Source: Arthrobacter sp. V1I7 (GTDB lineage Bacteria > Actinomycetota > Actinomycetes > Actinomycetales > Micrococcaceae). Taken from it: a DNA stretch of 64,000 nt. The notes under the pieces were generated by a model, which searched no databases, was not told the origin of the DNA, and worked only from the letters and a program-made list of their open reading frames with translations. The stretch covers positions 4,774,001-4,838,000 of the forward strand of contig NZ_JAUSYS010000001.1 of NCBI RefSeq assembly GCF_030817015.1. The letters are read 5' to 3'. Below are positions 27,664 through 41,316 of this stretch, piece after piece; the first letter of the stretch is position 1, and each line of letters opens with the position of its first letter. The position numbers and the translations under genes were made by a program.

Positions 27664-28733
27664 CCGCAGCCAACAGCACCCTCCGCACTGTCCGCACCGA
27701 GCCGGCACGGCAATCCGCCGCCGAACCGATGACCATGGCGTTCGAAGTCCAGGTCACGGCCGTCCAGCAACTCACGCCGACTTTCCGCCGGATCACGTTC
27801 GGCGGCTACTCGCTGCGGGACTTCGGCGTGCACGGCAACACACTGGATCTGCGGATCAAGCTCATGATCCCGTCCCTGGCCGAAGACGGCAGCGCGCTCC
27901 CGCTGCCCGAATTCCGGACCGAACAGACGGGGTGGTACCAGGACTGGCTCGCCCGGGACCCGGGCGCCCGGGGCTCCATGCGGACCTACACGGTGCGCCG
28001 GGAGCGCCTCGACGCTGTCTACCCGGAGATCGACGTCGACTTCGTCCTGCACGTTGACGACGCCGGCAACGGCGGGCCGGCAGCCAACTGGGCACTGCGT
28101 GCCAGCCCGGGGGACACCCTCATCCTTATCGGGCCCAACAACAGGGCCGCACACTGCGTGACCGCAGGACACTACTCGGGCATCGAATGGCGGCCCGGCC
28201 TGGCCCAGCGCGTGCTGCTGGCCGGCGACGAGACAGCGGTCCCCGCCATCAGTGCCATCCTCGAGAGCCTCCCGGACTATATGAGCGGGCACGCCATCCT
28301 GGAGGTCCCCGAAAGCAGCGACTTCCAGGAGCTGAGGACAGCGGCCGACGTCGACATCACCTGGCTTGCGCGCGGTGCCGCCGCAGGCCTGGTTCCGCAC
28401 GGCCAGCTCCTGCAGGAAGCGGTCCGCGCTGCAGTGCCGCTTCCGGGCTGGGTAGGCATCAGGGCTCCGGAGCGGGCAGCCGGACCCGAGCCCGAGGACG
28501 TCGACGTGGACCAGGAAATCCTCTGGGAGACTCCGGCCCGGATGGGCGCGGCGGCTATCGGCGCCGGCAGGAACCCGGACACACCCGCCGGTGCCCTGCC
28601 GTTTTATGCCTGGCTTGCCGGTGAAGCGGGGGCCATCAAGGACATGCGCCGCTACCTGGTCCGGGACGTGGGGATCGACCGGAAACAGGTGGCGTTCATG
28701 GGCTACTGGCGGCAGGGCAAGGCCGAGCTCTGA
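27660..28733 (+). CDS. Siderophore-interacting protein (FAD/NAD(P)H ferric-siderophore reductase)
   Basis: The 357-residue protein belongs to the SIP/ViuB family. The N-terminal FAD-binding beta barrel shows RTYTVRRER (the RxYTxR FAD motif), followed by PAANWALRASPGDTLILIGPNNRA; the nucleotide-binding half has RVLLAGDETAVPAISAILE and the final FMGYWRQGKAEL. Such enzymes reduce ferric siderophores inside the cell, releasing iron. It overlaps the ATPase gene by four bases and completes the operon. About 60 residues near 270-310 are an Ala/Pro-rich insert. Confidence 0.93.
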   Translation: MTAANSTLRTVRTEPARQSAAEPMTMAFEVQVTAVQQLTPTFRRITFGGYSLRDFGVHGNTLDLRIKLMIPSLAEDGSALPLPEFRTEQTGWYQDWLARDPGARGSMRTYTVRRERLDAVYPEIDVDFVLHVDDAGNGGPAANWALRASPGDTLILIGPNNRAAHCVTAGHYSGIEWRPGLAQRVLLAGDETAVPAISAILESLPDYMSGHAILEVPESSDFQELRTAADVDITWLARGAAAGLVPHGQLLQEAVRAAVPLPGWVGIRAPERAAGPEPEDVDVDQEILWETPARMGAAAIGAGRNPDTPAGALPFYAWLAGEAGAIKDMRRYLVRDVGIDRKQVAFMGYWRQGKAEL

Positions 28734-28884
28734 GTCGGTTCCCTGCGGCCTCGCCCGGCTCTGGGCGGCGATGCGCTCCTACGCAAAGCACCGGCGGCGA
28801 CCGTTCAGCATGGCTCACCCCTGCGCCTCCTATCGTTTACCCCGCCGTTTCCTGCTGGCCCGTTGGGCTGACTAGGGTGGCGCC

Positions 28885-29730
28885 GTGGCCGAGAACCTTC
28901 TGAACCCGGGCCCGGGCGCCCGACGCCTCTATGTTGCCTTGGGGGATTCCTTTACGGAGGGGGTGGGTGACTACGACCCCCGGCTGCCCAACGGCGTGCG
29001 TGGCTGGGCGGACCGGGTGGCGGAGAAGCTGGCCAAGGCGGAACCGGGATGGGAGTACGCCAACCTTGCAATCCGCAGCAGGCGATTGCGTCACGTCATC
29101 GCCGAGCAGTTGCAACCGGCGCTGGCCATGGGACCGACGCTCGTCACCTTATACGCGGGCGGAAACGACATCCTGGATTTCGGGACCGACATCGACGCCC
29201 TCATGAAGGACTACGAAACCCTCGTCGCCACGCTGGCCGCGAGCGGGGCCACCGTGGTGCTGTTCACGGGCTTTGACGTCAAGATCTCACCCCTGCTTGA
29301 ACCGCTGAAGAGGCGCAACGCCGTCTACAACCAGCGTGTCCGCGAAATGGCGGTCCGCCACGAAGCCGTGCTGGTGGACTACTGGTGCTTTGACGCGTTC
29401 CATGACCCGCGGATGTGGGATACGGACCGGCTGCACATGTCCAAGGCGGGCCACAGGTATCTCGCCGGGCAGGTCCTCGACCAGCTCGGAGTGCCGCACA
29501 AAATCAAACCCAAGGAACGGGATGTCCCCGCCCGGCAGGGGTTCCGGCATTGGGAACGCCGGCAGCGGCGCTGGGTGCATGACTGGGTGCTTCCGCTCTT
29601 TGGGCGCAAACTCCGCGGCGTCACTCTCGGGGATCATCTGACTCCGCGCTGGCCGGAACCCGTCCGGGTCCCGCGGAAGGGACTAAAGAAACTGACTGTA
29701 GGTGAAGCGCCGGAACAGCGCCGGCGGTGA
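28885..29730 (+). CDS. SGNH/GDSL hydrolase
   Basis: The 281-residue protein starts at GTG 28885, with AGGGTGG upstream. The block I motif is VALGDSFTEGVGD (GDS with catalytic Ser), block III AGGNDIL (GxND) and block V TDRLHMSKAGHRYLA (DxxH). SGNH hydrolases are esterases or lipases, sometimes acting on carbohydrate acetyl groups; no signal peptide is seen, suggesting a cytoplasmic or leaderless enzyme. It is a clear paralogue of 30689-31450: both have an ALGDSFTEGVGDxD segment, NGVRGWADRVAE/NVRGWADRVAE and a C-terminal LTPR word. The two flank the YciI and MarR genes. Confidence 0.9.
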   Translation: MAENLLNPGPGARRLYVALGDSFTEGVGDYDPRLPNGVRGWADRVAEKLAKAEPGWEYANLAIRSRRLRHVIAEQLQPALAMGPTLVTLYAGGNDILDFGTDIDALMKDYETLVATLAASGATVVLFTGFDVKISPLLEPLKRRNAVYNQRVREMAVRHEAVLVDYWCFDAFHDPRMWDTDRLHMSKAGHRYLAGQVLDQLGVPHKIKPKERDVPARQGFRHWERRQRRWVHDWVLPLFGRKLRGVTLGDHLTPRWPEPVRVPRKGLKKLTVGEAPEQRRR

Positions 29731-29732
29731 CG

Positions 29733-30020
29733 CTAGCCGTCCAGCAGGTTCTCGTAGCCCGGGGCGACCCGGTTGGCGTGGAACTCCATGACCTCGAAGT
29801 CGGCCACTCCGTTGATGTAGAACGGATCCTTGGCCAGCGAGGCGTCAAGGGCCGCCCGGTCGGTGTTGGAGAGCAGCAGCCCGCCCGTACGCGGGATCTT
29901 CCGCCCCGCGACCAGAAAGACGCCCTCGTCGAAGGCCGTCTGCAGCCACGCAACGTGCGCGGGGAGATGAAATTCAACGATCTCTTCGGGGACCCTATAG
30001 GTCAGGGAGACGACGTACAT
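29733..30020 (-). CDS. YciI-family protein
   Basis: The 95-residue product begins MYVVSLTYRVPEEIVEFHLP. The YCII/DGPF domain (beta-alpha-beta-beta-alpha-beta) is suggested by HVAWLQTAFDEGVFLVAGRKIP and DPFYINGVADFEVMEFHAN, with an His likely at the active site. YciI-like domains are dimeric ferredoxin-like enzymes of uncertain function. It is convergent with the first SGNH gene and separated from MarR on the other side by 101 bases. The first in-frame ATG was skipped because its ten extra residues lack support. Confidence 0.82.
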   Translation of the reverse strand: MYVVSLTYRVPEEIVEFHLPAHVAWLQTAFDEGVFLVAGRKIPRTGGLLLSNTDRAALDASLAKDPFYINGVADFEVMEFHANRVAPGYENLLDG

Positions 30021-30121
30021 ACGGTCAGCGTACCGCCTGCTTAGCCGCACGCCCCCGGACCGATTGGCGAGATCAGTCCCTCGGTTGAACGGTCAAGCTT
30101 CAAGACTCCTAGAATGGACCC

Positions 30122-30604
30122 ATGACCGAACCGCGCTGGCTCAACGCCGAGGAACGCCGGGCCTGGCTGGCCCAGCTGAGCATCAATACGCTGCTGCCGG
30201 CGGCCCTGGACACCCAGCTGCACGGTGCGGGAAAGCTCTCCCTTTTTGACTACAACGTGCTGGCGATGCTCTCCGAGGCGGATGAGCGGTTCCTGCCCAT
30301 GAGCGAACTCGCCGCGCGCACGAGTGCCTCCCTGTCCCGGCTTTCACATGTGGTCACCAAGCTGCAGAACCGTGGCTGGGTGGAACGCCGCCAGCATCCG
30401 GGAGATGCCAGGGTCACCACGGCCCACCTCACGAACGCCGGCATGGCCACCATCGAGCAGCTCGCGCCCGGGCACGTCGAGGCGGTCCGGTCGCTGTTCC
30501 TTGATGCCCTCAGCGAGGACGACATCGCCGACCTGGCCCGGATCGGCGAGAAGATCGTGGCCCGCCTCGACGACGACCACTGGATCCTGCGCGAAAGCCA
30601 GTAG
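30122..30604 (+). CDS. MarR-family transcriptional regulator
   Basis: The 160-residue protein shows the winged helix-turn-helix of the MarR family: FDYNVLAMLSEADERFLPMSELA, TSASLSRLSHVVTKLQNRGWVERRQHPGDARVTTAHLT (helix-turn-helix and wing) and a C-terminal dimerisation helix (LFLDALSEDDIADLARIGEKIVARL). It probably controls the adjacent SGNH hydrolase or the divergent YciI gene. Ligand is unknown. No strong Shine-Dalgarno is seen, and no clear operator palindrome was noticed. Confidence 0.92.
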   Translation: MTEPRWLNAEERRAWLAQLSINTLLPAALDTQLHGAGKLSLFDYNVLAMLSEADERFLPMSELAARTSASLSRLSHVVTKLQNRGWVERRQHPGDARVTTAHLTNAGMATIEQLAPGHVEAVRSLFLDALSEDDIADLARIGEKIVARLDDDHWILRESQ

Positions 30605-30688
30605 CAGCGCGCAGCACGATGGGGCACCGGGACTGCGCGTTTCCGGCCGCCTTTGTTCGCTCGGAGCAACTGCTGGCAGACTGGCTGC

Positions 30689-31450
30689 ATGGATTTCAGC
30701 TCCCGCTACGTGGCCCTTGGAGACTCCTTCACGGAAGGCGTCGGCGACGACGACGCCACCCGGCCCAACAACGTCCGGGGCTGGGCGGACCGCGTGGCAG
30801 AACAGCTCGGCGCCGCGGATCCGGCCTTCGGGTACGCGAACCTCGCCATCCGCGGCCGGAAGCTCCGCCAGATCATGGCCGAACAGGTGGATGCCGCCGT
30901 CGCCCTTAAGCCCACGCTGGTGAGCATCTACGCCGGCGCCAACGACATCCTCCGGCCCAGGATCGACATCGATGATCTGCTGGTGGACTACGACGCCGGC
31001 ATCCGCAAGCTTAAGGCCACGGGCGCCACCATTGTCATGTTCACCGGATTCGACTCCCGCGGCTCGAAGATCTTCGGCACCACGCGCGGCCGCACCGCCA
31101 TCTACAACGAACTGGTCCGCGGAATCGCCGGCGACCACGGCGCGCTCCTGGTGGATTACTGGCGCTTCAGCGAGTACTACGACTGGGGGATGTGGGGCAC
31201 CGACCGGATGCACATGTCCGCGGCCGGCCACGCCAACATGGCCAAGCGCGTCCTGACCGTCCTGGAGCATGACCATTCGATCGATGTCCCGCCCATGACG
31301 CCGGTGCCGGAACTGAGCCGGACCGAGGCGATCCGCGCGAACGCACGCTGGGTCCGCGAATTCGCCGCGCCGTGGGTGGTCCGCCGCGTCACCGGGAAGT
31401 CCTCAGGCGACGGCCTGACGCCGCGGTACGGCCAGCTCACTCACCTTTAG
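30689..31450 (+). CDS. SGNH/GDSL hydrolase (paralogue)
   Basis: The 253-residue product starts at ATG 30689 (MDFSSRYVALGDSFTEGV); the in-frame upstream ATG is preceded by non-natural residues. Catalytic blocks are ALGDSFTEGVGDDD, AGANDIL and TDRMHMSAAGHANMA. It is paralogous to 28885-29730. It lies 84 bases after the MarR gene in the same direction and may be transcribed with it. Substrate is unknown. Confidence 0.9.
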   Translation: MDFSSRYVALGDSFTEGVGDDDATRPNNVRGWADRVAEQLGAADPAFGYANLAIRGRKLRQIMAEQVDAAVALKPTLVSIYAGANDILRPRIDIDDLLVDYDAGIRKLKATGATIVMFTGFDSRGSKIFGTTRGRTAIYNELVRGIAGDHGALLVDYWRFSEYYDWGMWGTDRMHMSAAGHANMAKRVLTVLEHDHSIDVPPMTPVPELSRTEAIRANARWVREFAAPWVVRRVTGKSSGDGLTPRYGQLTHL

Positions 31451-31549
31451 AGGTCGCTCAGCCCAGGGAGCCGGGCCATGGTCCCGGATGGCACACTTTG
31501 TGGACTACTACTCAACTGGTCTTCAAATCACACAAGGAGCAGTTCAAAG

Positions 31550-33004
31550 ATGAGCACCCTGCCACTCGAATTTCCCGAAGGCTTTCTCTGGGGCGCGGCA
31601 ACGGCCGCGTACCAGATCGAGGGGGCCGCCCACGAAGAGGGCCGGCGGGACTCCATCTGGGATGTTTTCGCGCGCAGGCCCGGCGCCGTCGCCGATGCCC
31701 ATAACGGCGAAGTGGCCTGCGACCATTACCACCGCTCGACGCAGGACGTTGCCCTGATGCAGGAACTGAACCTGAAGGCCTACCGCTTCTCCACGTCGTG
31801 GGCACGGTGCATGCCTGACGGCGTGACGCCCAACCCGGACGGCATCCGGTTCTACTCCCGGCTGGTCGACGAGCTGCTGGCTGCAGGCATCACACCCTGG
31901 CTGACCCTGTACCACTGGGACCTGCCGCAGGCCCTGGAGGACGAGGGCGGCTGGGCCAACCGCGACACTGCGGAACGCTTCGCCGAGTACGCGGCGGTGA
32001 TGCACGAGGCGCTGGGCAACCGCGTCCGCATTTGGACCACCCTGAACGAGCCATGGTGCTCCGCGTTCCTGGGTTACGCCGCCGGAGTCCACGCACCGGG
32101 GCGGACGGAACCGGCCGCGGCGCTCGCCGCCGCCCACCACCTGTTGCTGGGCCACGGCCTGGCAACGCAGCGGCTGCGCGCCCGGGACCCGGAGGCAAAG
32201 CTCGGCATCACCCTCAACCTCAACGTCGTCGACCCGGTGGACCCCGCCGACGAGGGGGACCGCGACGCCGCCCGCCGCCTTGACGGCCAGTCCAACCGGA
32301 TCTTCCTGGACCCGCTGTTCCGCGGCGAGTACCCCCCCGATCTGCTGGCGGACGTGGCCCACCTCGGCCTGGCCGAGGTCATCCGCGAGGGCGACCTGGA
32401 AGTCATCGCGGAGCCGATCGACCTGCTCGGAGTGAACTACTACCACGGCGAAGCCGTCACCAAGACGCCGCCTGCTCCCGCGGCCACCGCGCCCGTGGCC
32501 GCCGCGCCGCCGTCGCCCTTTGCCGCCCCGCAGCCGTCGCCCTTTGTCGCCGCCGACGGCGCACATTCCGTGCCGCGGGGCCTGCCGGTCACCGGAATGG
32601 GTTGGGAAGTCCAGCCCGACGGCCTCCGGCGGTTGCTGAACCGGGTGCAGCAGGACTACACGGGACCGGCCGGCATTCCGATCTACATCACCGAGAACGG
32701 GGCTGCCTACGAGGACGTCCCCGATGCAGCCGGCTTCGTCGATGACCAGGAGCGCCTCGCCTTCTTCGACGTCCACCTTCGAGCCCTCCACGCGGCATTG
32801 GCCGACGGGGTGGATGTGCGCGGATACTTGGCGTGGTCCCTGATGGACAACTTTGAATGGGCCTACGGCTACTACCAGCGTTTTGGGCTGGTGCGGGTGG
32901 ACTATGAATCCCAGCAGCGCATCCCCAAGGCCAGCGGCCGCTGGTACGCCGGAGTCGCCGCGCAAAACGCGTTGCCGGCTGAGCCGGGACTGCAGCCCGC
33001 CTAG
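31550..33004 (+). CDS. Family 1 beta-glucosidase (GH1)
   Basis: The 484-residue enzyme starts at ATG 31550 ten bases after AAGGAG. It has the GH1 fold: FPEGFLWGAATAAYQIEG at the N-terminus, the acid/base segment TTLNEPWC with Glu in NEP, and the nucleophile ITENGAAYED with Glu in TENG. A Pro/Ala-rich linker of about 35 residues in the middle (APAATAPVAAAPPSPFAAPQ) is unusual. It ends in YLAWSLMDNFEWAYGY, the usual C-terminal motif. The enzyme hydrolyses beta-glucosides of oligosaccharides, and no signal peptide implies an intracellular enzyme acting on imported sugars. No transporter gene adjoins it. Confidence 0.95.
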   Translation: MSTLPLEFPEGFLWGAATAAYQIEGAAHEEGRRDSIWDVFARRPGAVADAHNGEVACDHYHRSTQDVALMQELNLKAYRFSTSWARCMPDGVTPNPDGIRFYSRLVDELLAAGITPWLTLYHWDLPQALEDEGGWANRDTAERFAEYAAVMHEALGNRVRIWTTLNEPWCSAFLGYAAGVHAPGRTEPAAALAAAHHLLLGHGLATQRLRARDPEAKLGITLNLNVVDPVDPADEGDRDAARRLDGQSNRIFLDPLFRGEYPPDLLADVAHLGLAEVIREGDLEVIAEPIDLLGVNYYHGEAVTKTPPAPAATAPVAAAPPSPFAAPQPSPFVAADGAHSVPRGLPVTGMGWEVQPDGLRRLLNRVQQDYTGPAGIPIYITENGAAYEDVPDAAGFVDDQERLAFFDVHLRALHAALADGVDVRGYLAWSLMDNFEWAYGYYQRFGLVRVDYESQQRIPKASGRWYAGVAAQNALPAEPGLQPA

Positions 33005-33684
33005 CTCGACGCCCGAAAGCCCAGTGTCCCAAGCAGCCCCCATCGGCAATGGCAAGCACTTCGCTTCCCAGACGTCCGTGGCACGGTCGAGATCGGGCGG
33101 CCGCCGGCCACAATCGCGTCGCCAGTAATGTCGGCGGTGACAATGTCCAGGGCGGCCACCGACACCTGGACGAAGTCGGCCCGGCCCGCACCGGCCGTCC
33201 AGACATGGGTCCCCACGCTCCGCCGAGCCGACGTGGCCAGCGCGGAAAAATGCTTGTGATCGGCGCCGACATTGGGATTCTTGCCGCCGGCCCTTATACA
33301 CCCCGCAATGGTGGATTGGTCTTTAAATCGCCAAGCTCGTAGACTTGGTAGGCGCTAGGTGGCGCGGAGCGTGTGCAATTGCTCCGGTTGGCGGGATTTG
33401 TCAGCAGAAACGACAGTCCTGATGGCCGGTAGTTAGGGGCTCAAGTTGCGGGCACTCCTGTATTCGCCCAGTATCCCGGCACTTCGCAGCGGCTTTCCGA
33501 AAGGATTCCGCCGCCCGTGACCGTGGCCCACAATCTTCGCCGCAGTGAGGACGACAGCCGGTTTGCGCCGGCAGCCTGAACTTTGGGGCCGAGGAAAAAT
33601 GTGGGGGCTGGACGCGGACGCTGCCTGTCGCACGGTTAGGCGGGAACTCCGCCAACCGGTTCATTTATTTTTAGGAGAGTCGTC
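33005..33684. other. Intergenic stretch upstream of rpmB; no convincing gene
   Basis: About 680 bases hold no gene with family resemblance. A minus-strand frame around 33001-33301 is open and amino-acid balanced (for instance ALDIVTADITGDAIVAGG) and may be a decayed remnant, but it has no supported start or identity. The right part carries the promoter and leader of the ribosomal-protein operon, including a GGCGG/CCGCC hairpin at 33634-33657 just before an AGGAGA site. Confidence 0.5.
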
Positions 33685-33921
33685 ATGGCAGCACACTGCC
33701 AGGTGACCGGAGCCGAGCCGGGCTTTGGACACAGCATTTCGCACTCGCACCGTCGCAACAAGCGTCGGTTCGACCCGAACATCCAGAAGAAGCGCTACTG
33801 GGTTCCGTCCCTGCGCCGTAATGTCACCCTGCAGGTCTCTGCACGTGGCATCAAAACCATCGACGTGCGTGGCATCGACGTAGTCGTAGCCGCCATCCTG
33901 GCACGAGGAGTGAAGCTCTAG
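33685..33921 (+). CDS. rpmB: 50S ribosomal protein L28 (cysteine-poor form)
   Basis: The 78-residue protein reads [20 protein letters not shown] at its start and is recognisably L28 of the large ribosomal subunit. It has a single Cys (residue 5) and so lacks the CxxC pairs of zinc-binding L28. AGGAG lies nine bases before the ATG. It overlaps rpmG by one base and is first in rpmB-rpmG-rpsN. I saw no Zur-type palindrome upstream, so zinc control of this operon is unproven. Confidence 0.96.
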   Translation: MAAHCQVTGAEPGFGHSISHSHRRNKRRFDPNIQKKRYWVPSLRRNVTLQVSARGIKTIDVRGIDVVVAAILARGVKL

Positions 33922-34088
33922 TGGCAAAGGACAAGGACGTACGTCCGATCATCAAGCTCAAGTCGACCGCGGGCACGGGTTACACCTACGTGACGCGCAA
34001 GAACCGTCGTAACAACCCGGACCGCATGGTTCTGAAGAAGTACGACCCCAAAATCCGCCAGCACGTCGAATTCCGAGAGGAGCGCTAA
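33921..34088 (+). CDS. rpmG: 50S ribosomal protein L33 (cysteine-free form)
   Basis: The 55-residue product starts at GTG 33921, the G shared with the rpmB stop TAG. It has the L33 pattern [26 protein letters not shown] and no cysteines, so it is the zinc-independent form. It ends VEFREER and is followed after four bases by rpsN. Confidence 0.95.
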   Translation: MAKDKDVRPIIKLKSTAGTGYTYVTRKNRRNNPDRMVLKKYDPKIRQHVEFREER

Positions 34089-34092
34089 ACAC

Positions 34093-34398
34093 ATGGCTAA
34101 GAAGTCAATGATCGCTAAGAACGAACAGCGTAAAGTCATCGTCGAGCGTTACGCTGCAAAGCGCCTCGAACTGAAGAAGGCTCTGGTTGATCCCAACTCA
34201 ACCGACGAAGCACGCGAAGCTGCTCGCCTCGGCCTGCAGAAACTGCCCCGCAATGCCTCGCCGGTACGTCTGCGTAACCGCGACATCATCGATGGCCGTC
34301 CGCGCGGTACCTTCCAGAAGTTTGGCATCTCCCGTGTTCGCTTCCGCGACATGGCTCACCGCGGTGAGCTCCCGGGCATCACGAAGTCTTCCTGGTAA
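34093..34398 (+). CDS. rpsN: 30S ribosomal protein S14, long zinc-independent form
   Basis: The 101-residue protein carries the S14 motifs SVRLRNRD-like [35 protein letters not shown] and KSSW at the end, and contains no cysteine, matching the long (E. coli-type) S14. It is the last gene of the operon, followed by a strong rho-independent terminator. The absence of CxxC in all three proteins suggests that either these are the only copies or they are a backup set for zinc-limited cells. Confidence 0.95.
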   Translation: MAKKSMIAKNEQRKVIVERYAAKRLELKKALVDPNSTDEAREAARLGLQKLPRNASPVRLRNRDIIDGRPRGTFQKFGISRVRFRDMAHRGELPGITKSSW

Positions 34399-34427
34399 TT
34401 CAGCACTCCTGAAGCCAGTGGCTTGAG

Positions 34428-34467
34428 AGAGGCCGGCACCCGTGTGGGTGCCGGCCTCTTCGTGTTT
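34428..34467 (+). terminator. Rho-independent terminator after rpsN
   Basis: A 14-bp GC-rich stem (AGAGGCCGGCACCC with its complement) with a short GTGT loop, followed by TCGTGTTT. It ends the rpmB-rpmG-rpsN transcript. Confidence 0.9.
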
Positions 34468-34620
34468 AAGCCAGCCGGCCCGACGGCGTCCGGCGTGGAT
34501 TGAGCCCTGACGGGGCGGCGGCCGGACGGTGATGGGAGTACACCTCCCGGCCATCGGTGCGGCCGTCGGTGCGGTCAGCGGTGCGGTCAGCTGCGGTGAC
34601 CGAGCGCTCACGGGGTGGAG

Positions 34621-34649
34621 TTGCGCTGGGGGTTGGGTGGGTGTATTGT
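34621..34649 (+). promoter_or_regulatory. Candidate rRNA operon promoter
   Basis: TTGCGC (34621-34626) is 17 bases from TATTGT (34644-34649), preceded by TG (extended -10). It is 425 bases upstream of the 16S gene and the only well-spaced pair noticed in the leader. The leader also carries a processing sequence at 34896-34922. Confidence 0.6.
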
Positions 34650-34895
34650 TTTCTAAGTCGCCGAGAGGGAGACCAGCGGGAATGCTGGGAACCGGAGGCG
34701 GCCAATCCCCTAAATTTTCAAGGCCAGGATCTGGTTGGCGTTTTGTGCGCTGCGGGTTCGGGTGGGGTTGGTTTGGTTGCTGGTGTGGGTCCTGGAAGCG
34801 GGATTTGCATCGGGGGCTGGAACCGGGTAAGTTTGAAAAGTTGCTCCGGAGCGATCCACGGCTGAGATGTTGTGGTGGTGCCGGGTGTGTCTGTT

Positions 34896-34922
34896 GTTTG
34901 AGAACTCAATAGTGTGCCAAGT
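34896..34922 (+). other. 16S rRNA upstream processing stem
   Basis: Leader bases TTTGAGAACTCAATAGTGTGCC are complementary to the region after 16S at about 36817-36840 (GGCACACTGTTGGGTCCTGAGA), so they can pair to form the RNase III processing stem around 16S. Confidence 0.6.
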
Positions 34923-35073
34923 TTGTTGATACCAATTTATTTATATGGATTGGTTGTTTTGCCGGGCCCGCCACCCCGTGGTGTGGTCTGGTTTTTACAG
35001 CTGGTTTCAAATTTTGTGCAGCCGGTTTCTCCCGTTTTCCCGGGGGTGTTGGTTGTGTCTGTTTTTGTTTTAC

Positions 35074-40253
<5,180 letters not shown>

Positions 40254-40497
40254 ACACACTCTCTCCGTGAACGGATTCAAAAGACGTTCACACCATGAAG
40301 AGGGTACAAAGAAACAAGACTGCTTGCGTCCACTATGTGGTTCCCAACCAACAAACCCGGTCCCCGGGCTTTGTTGCCACGGGAACGAAACCACAACAAA
40401 ATAACAACACCACAACTGCCCCCAACAGGGCAGAGCACATGTTGTAACACCAAAGTTTTCCCACCCCCGGGCACAGCCAGGCGGGGCGGGAGCAAGG

Positions 40498-40615
40498 GTT
40501 ACGGCGGTCATAGCGTGGGGGAAACGCCCGGTCCCATCCCGAACCCGGAAGCTAAGACCCACAGCGCCGATGGTACTGCACCCGGGAGGGTGTGGGAGAG
40601 TAGGTCACCGCCGGA
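40498..40615 (+). rRNA. rrf: 5S ribosomal RNA
   Basis: GTTACGGCGGTCATAGCG begins the gene and GTCACCGCCGGAC ends it, pairing as the terminal stem. The internal CGGTCCCATCCCGAAC word is standard 5S. It follows 23S by about 245 bases. Confidence 0.97.
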
Positions 40616-40633
40616 CAACCATTAGAAACGGTC

Positions 40634-40670
40634 GAGAGCCTCCAACCACCAGGTTGGAGGCTCTCCCGCA
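40634..40670 (+). terminator. Rho-independent terminator after the rRNA operon
   Basis: A perfect 14-bp stem (GAGAGCCTCCAACC with its complement GGTTGGAGGCTCTC), four-base loop ACCA, then CCGCATTT. The T run is short, but the stem is strong and correctly placed after 5S. Confidence 0.85.
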
Positions 40671-40853
40671 TTTAACCGGCTTATCGCAGATGAGGGCGTA
40701 GAGGCGGGCGCGTCGGGTGCCGAGGCATCGCGCTGGCCGGTGATGTGGTTTACCGGCCATAACCGGCCACCGAGGCGGATCCGCTCTACGGCATCCTCAG
40801 GCAGCTACGCGCCGACGCCAACCCGCCCCCGGACTGGACCGCGGTCATCAACG

Positions 40854-40933
40854 CGCGTCCCTGCCGTGCCGGTCGAGCTCCGAACCTCGGGTGCGCGTCC
40901 CTGCCGTGCCGGTCGAGCTCCGAACCTCGGGCG
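40854..40933. repeat. Tandem duplication of a 40-bp unit
   Basis: Two adjacent 40-base copies, 40854-40893 and 40894-40933, differ by one base (GGGTG against GGGCG). The unit begins CGCGTCCCTGCCGTGCCGG. It lies inside an IS remnant. Confidence 0.9.
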
Positions 40934-41133
40934 GACCCTGAAACGGCGTGCCGCCGACCTGGTGGCCTACCTCGATCGCCTGGCTCACCGGCAACGGACC
41001 ACCGAGGCCAGCAACGGCCGCCTCGAACACCTCTGCGGCACCCCCGGATTCCGCAACCCCACCAACTACACCACCCACGCCCCTGCTCGACACCGGCGGG
41101 CTCCGACCCCGACCACACCCTCATCTGCGATGA
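40930..41133 (+). pseudogene. ISL3-family transposase remnant (C-terminal part)
   Basis: In frame one the sequence reads RRQRTTEASNGRLEHLCG and GFRNPTNYTTHAPAR, and after a frame change LLDTGGLRPRPHPHL. Together this is the C-terminal end of ISL3-type transposases (TEAINGRLEHLRG...LLETGGFRPRLHP). No complete transposase or inverted repeat is present, so it is a decayed fragment with at least one frameshift. Confidence 0.6.
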
Positions 41134-41218
41134 GCCCCTTCGCTGCATCTCGACAAACAACGAAGCTGTCGAGGTGCAACGAAGACTGACTGACATTGCA
41201 GAGAACCTGACGTAAGCA

Positions 41219-41316
41219 GCCATCGTCATCGTGGGGACTGTAATTTAAACGGTGTAACTCCGGAGAATTAGGAGGTTGCCGTGACTGATGTGATTAGTGA
41301 TGTGACTGCTGCGAAC
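41219..41316 (+). mobile_element. IS256-family end remnant
   Basis: The bases GGGGACTGTAATTTAAACGG followed by GTGTAACTCCGGAG resemble the end and leader of IS256-type elements. A start GTGACTGATGTGATTAGTGA encodes MTDVISDVTAAN, like IS256 transposase N-termini. The similarity stops at about 41314, where nuclease coding sequence begins on the other strand. Only about 100 bases of the element remain. Confidence 0.55.

Noticed and set aside
33001..33301. Open minus-strand frame next to the GH1 gene (words such as VTADITGDAIVAGG).
   Set aside because: No start with a ribosome binding site and no recognisable family; recorded only as a possible remnant.
31517..33329. The 13-base motif TGGTCTTNAAATC occurs 1800 bases apart on both sides of the GH1 gene.
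   Set aside because: Only two short copies with no surrounding similarity; it may be chance and does not match a known operator.
34529..34912. Open plus-strand frame in the rRNA leader.
   Set aside because: It overlaps the rrn promoter and processing stem, has Trp/Gly/Arg-biased composition and no family resemblance.
40740..40853. Coding-like words (GILRQLRADANPPPDW) just after the rrn terminator.
   Set aside because: No start, no family and broken by the tandem 40-bp duplication.
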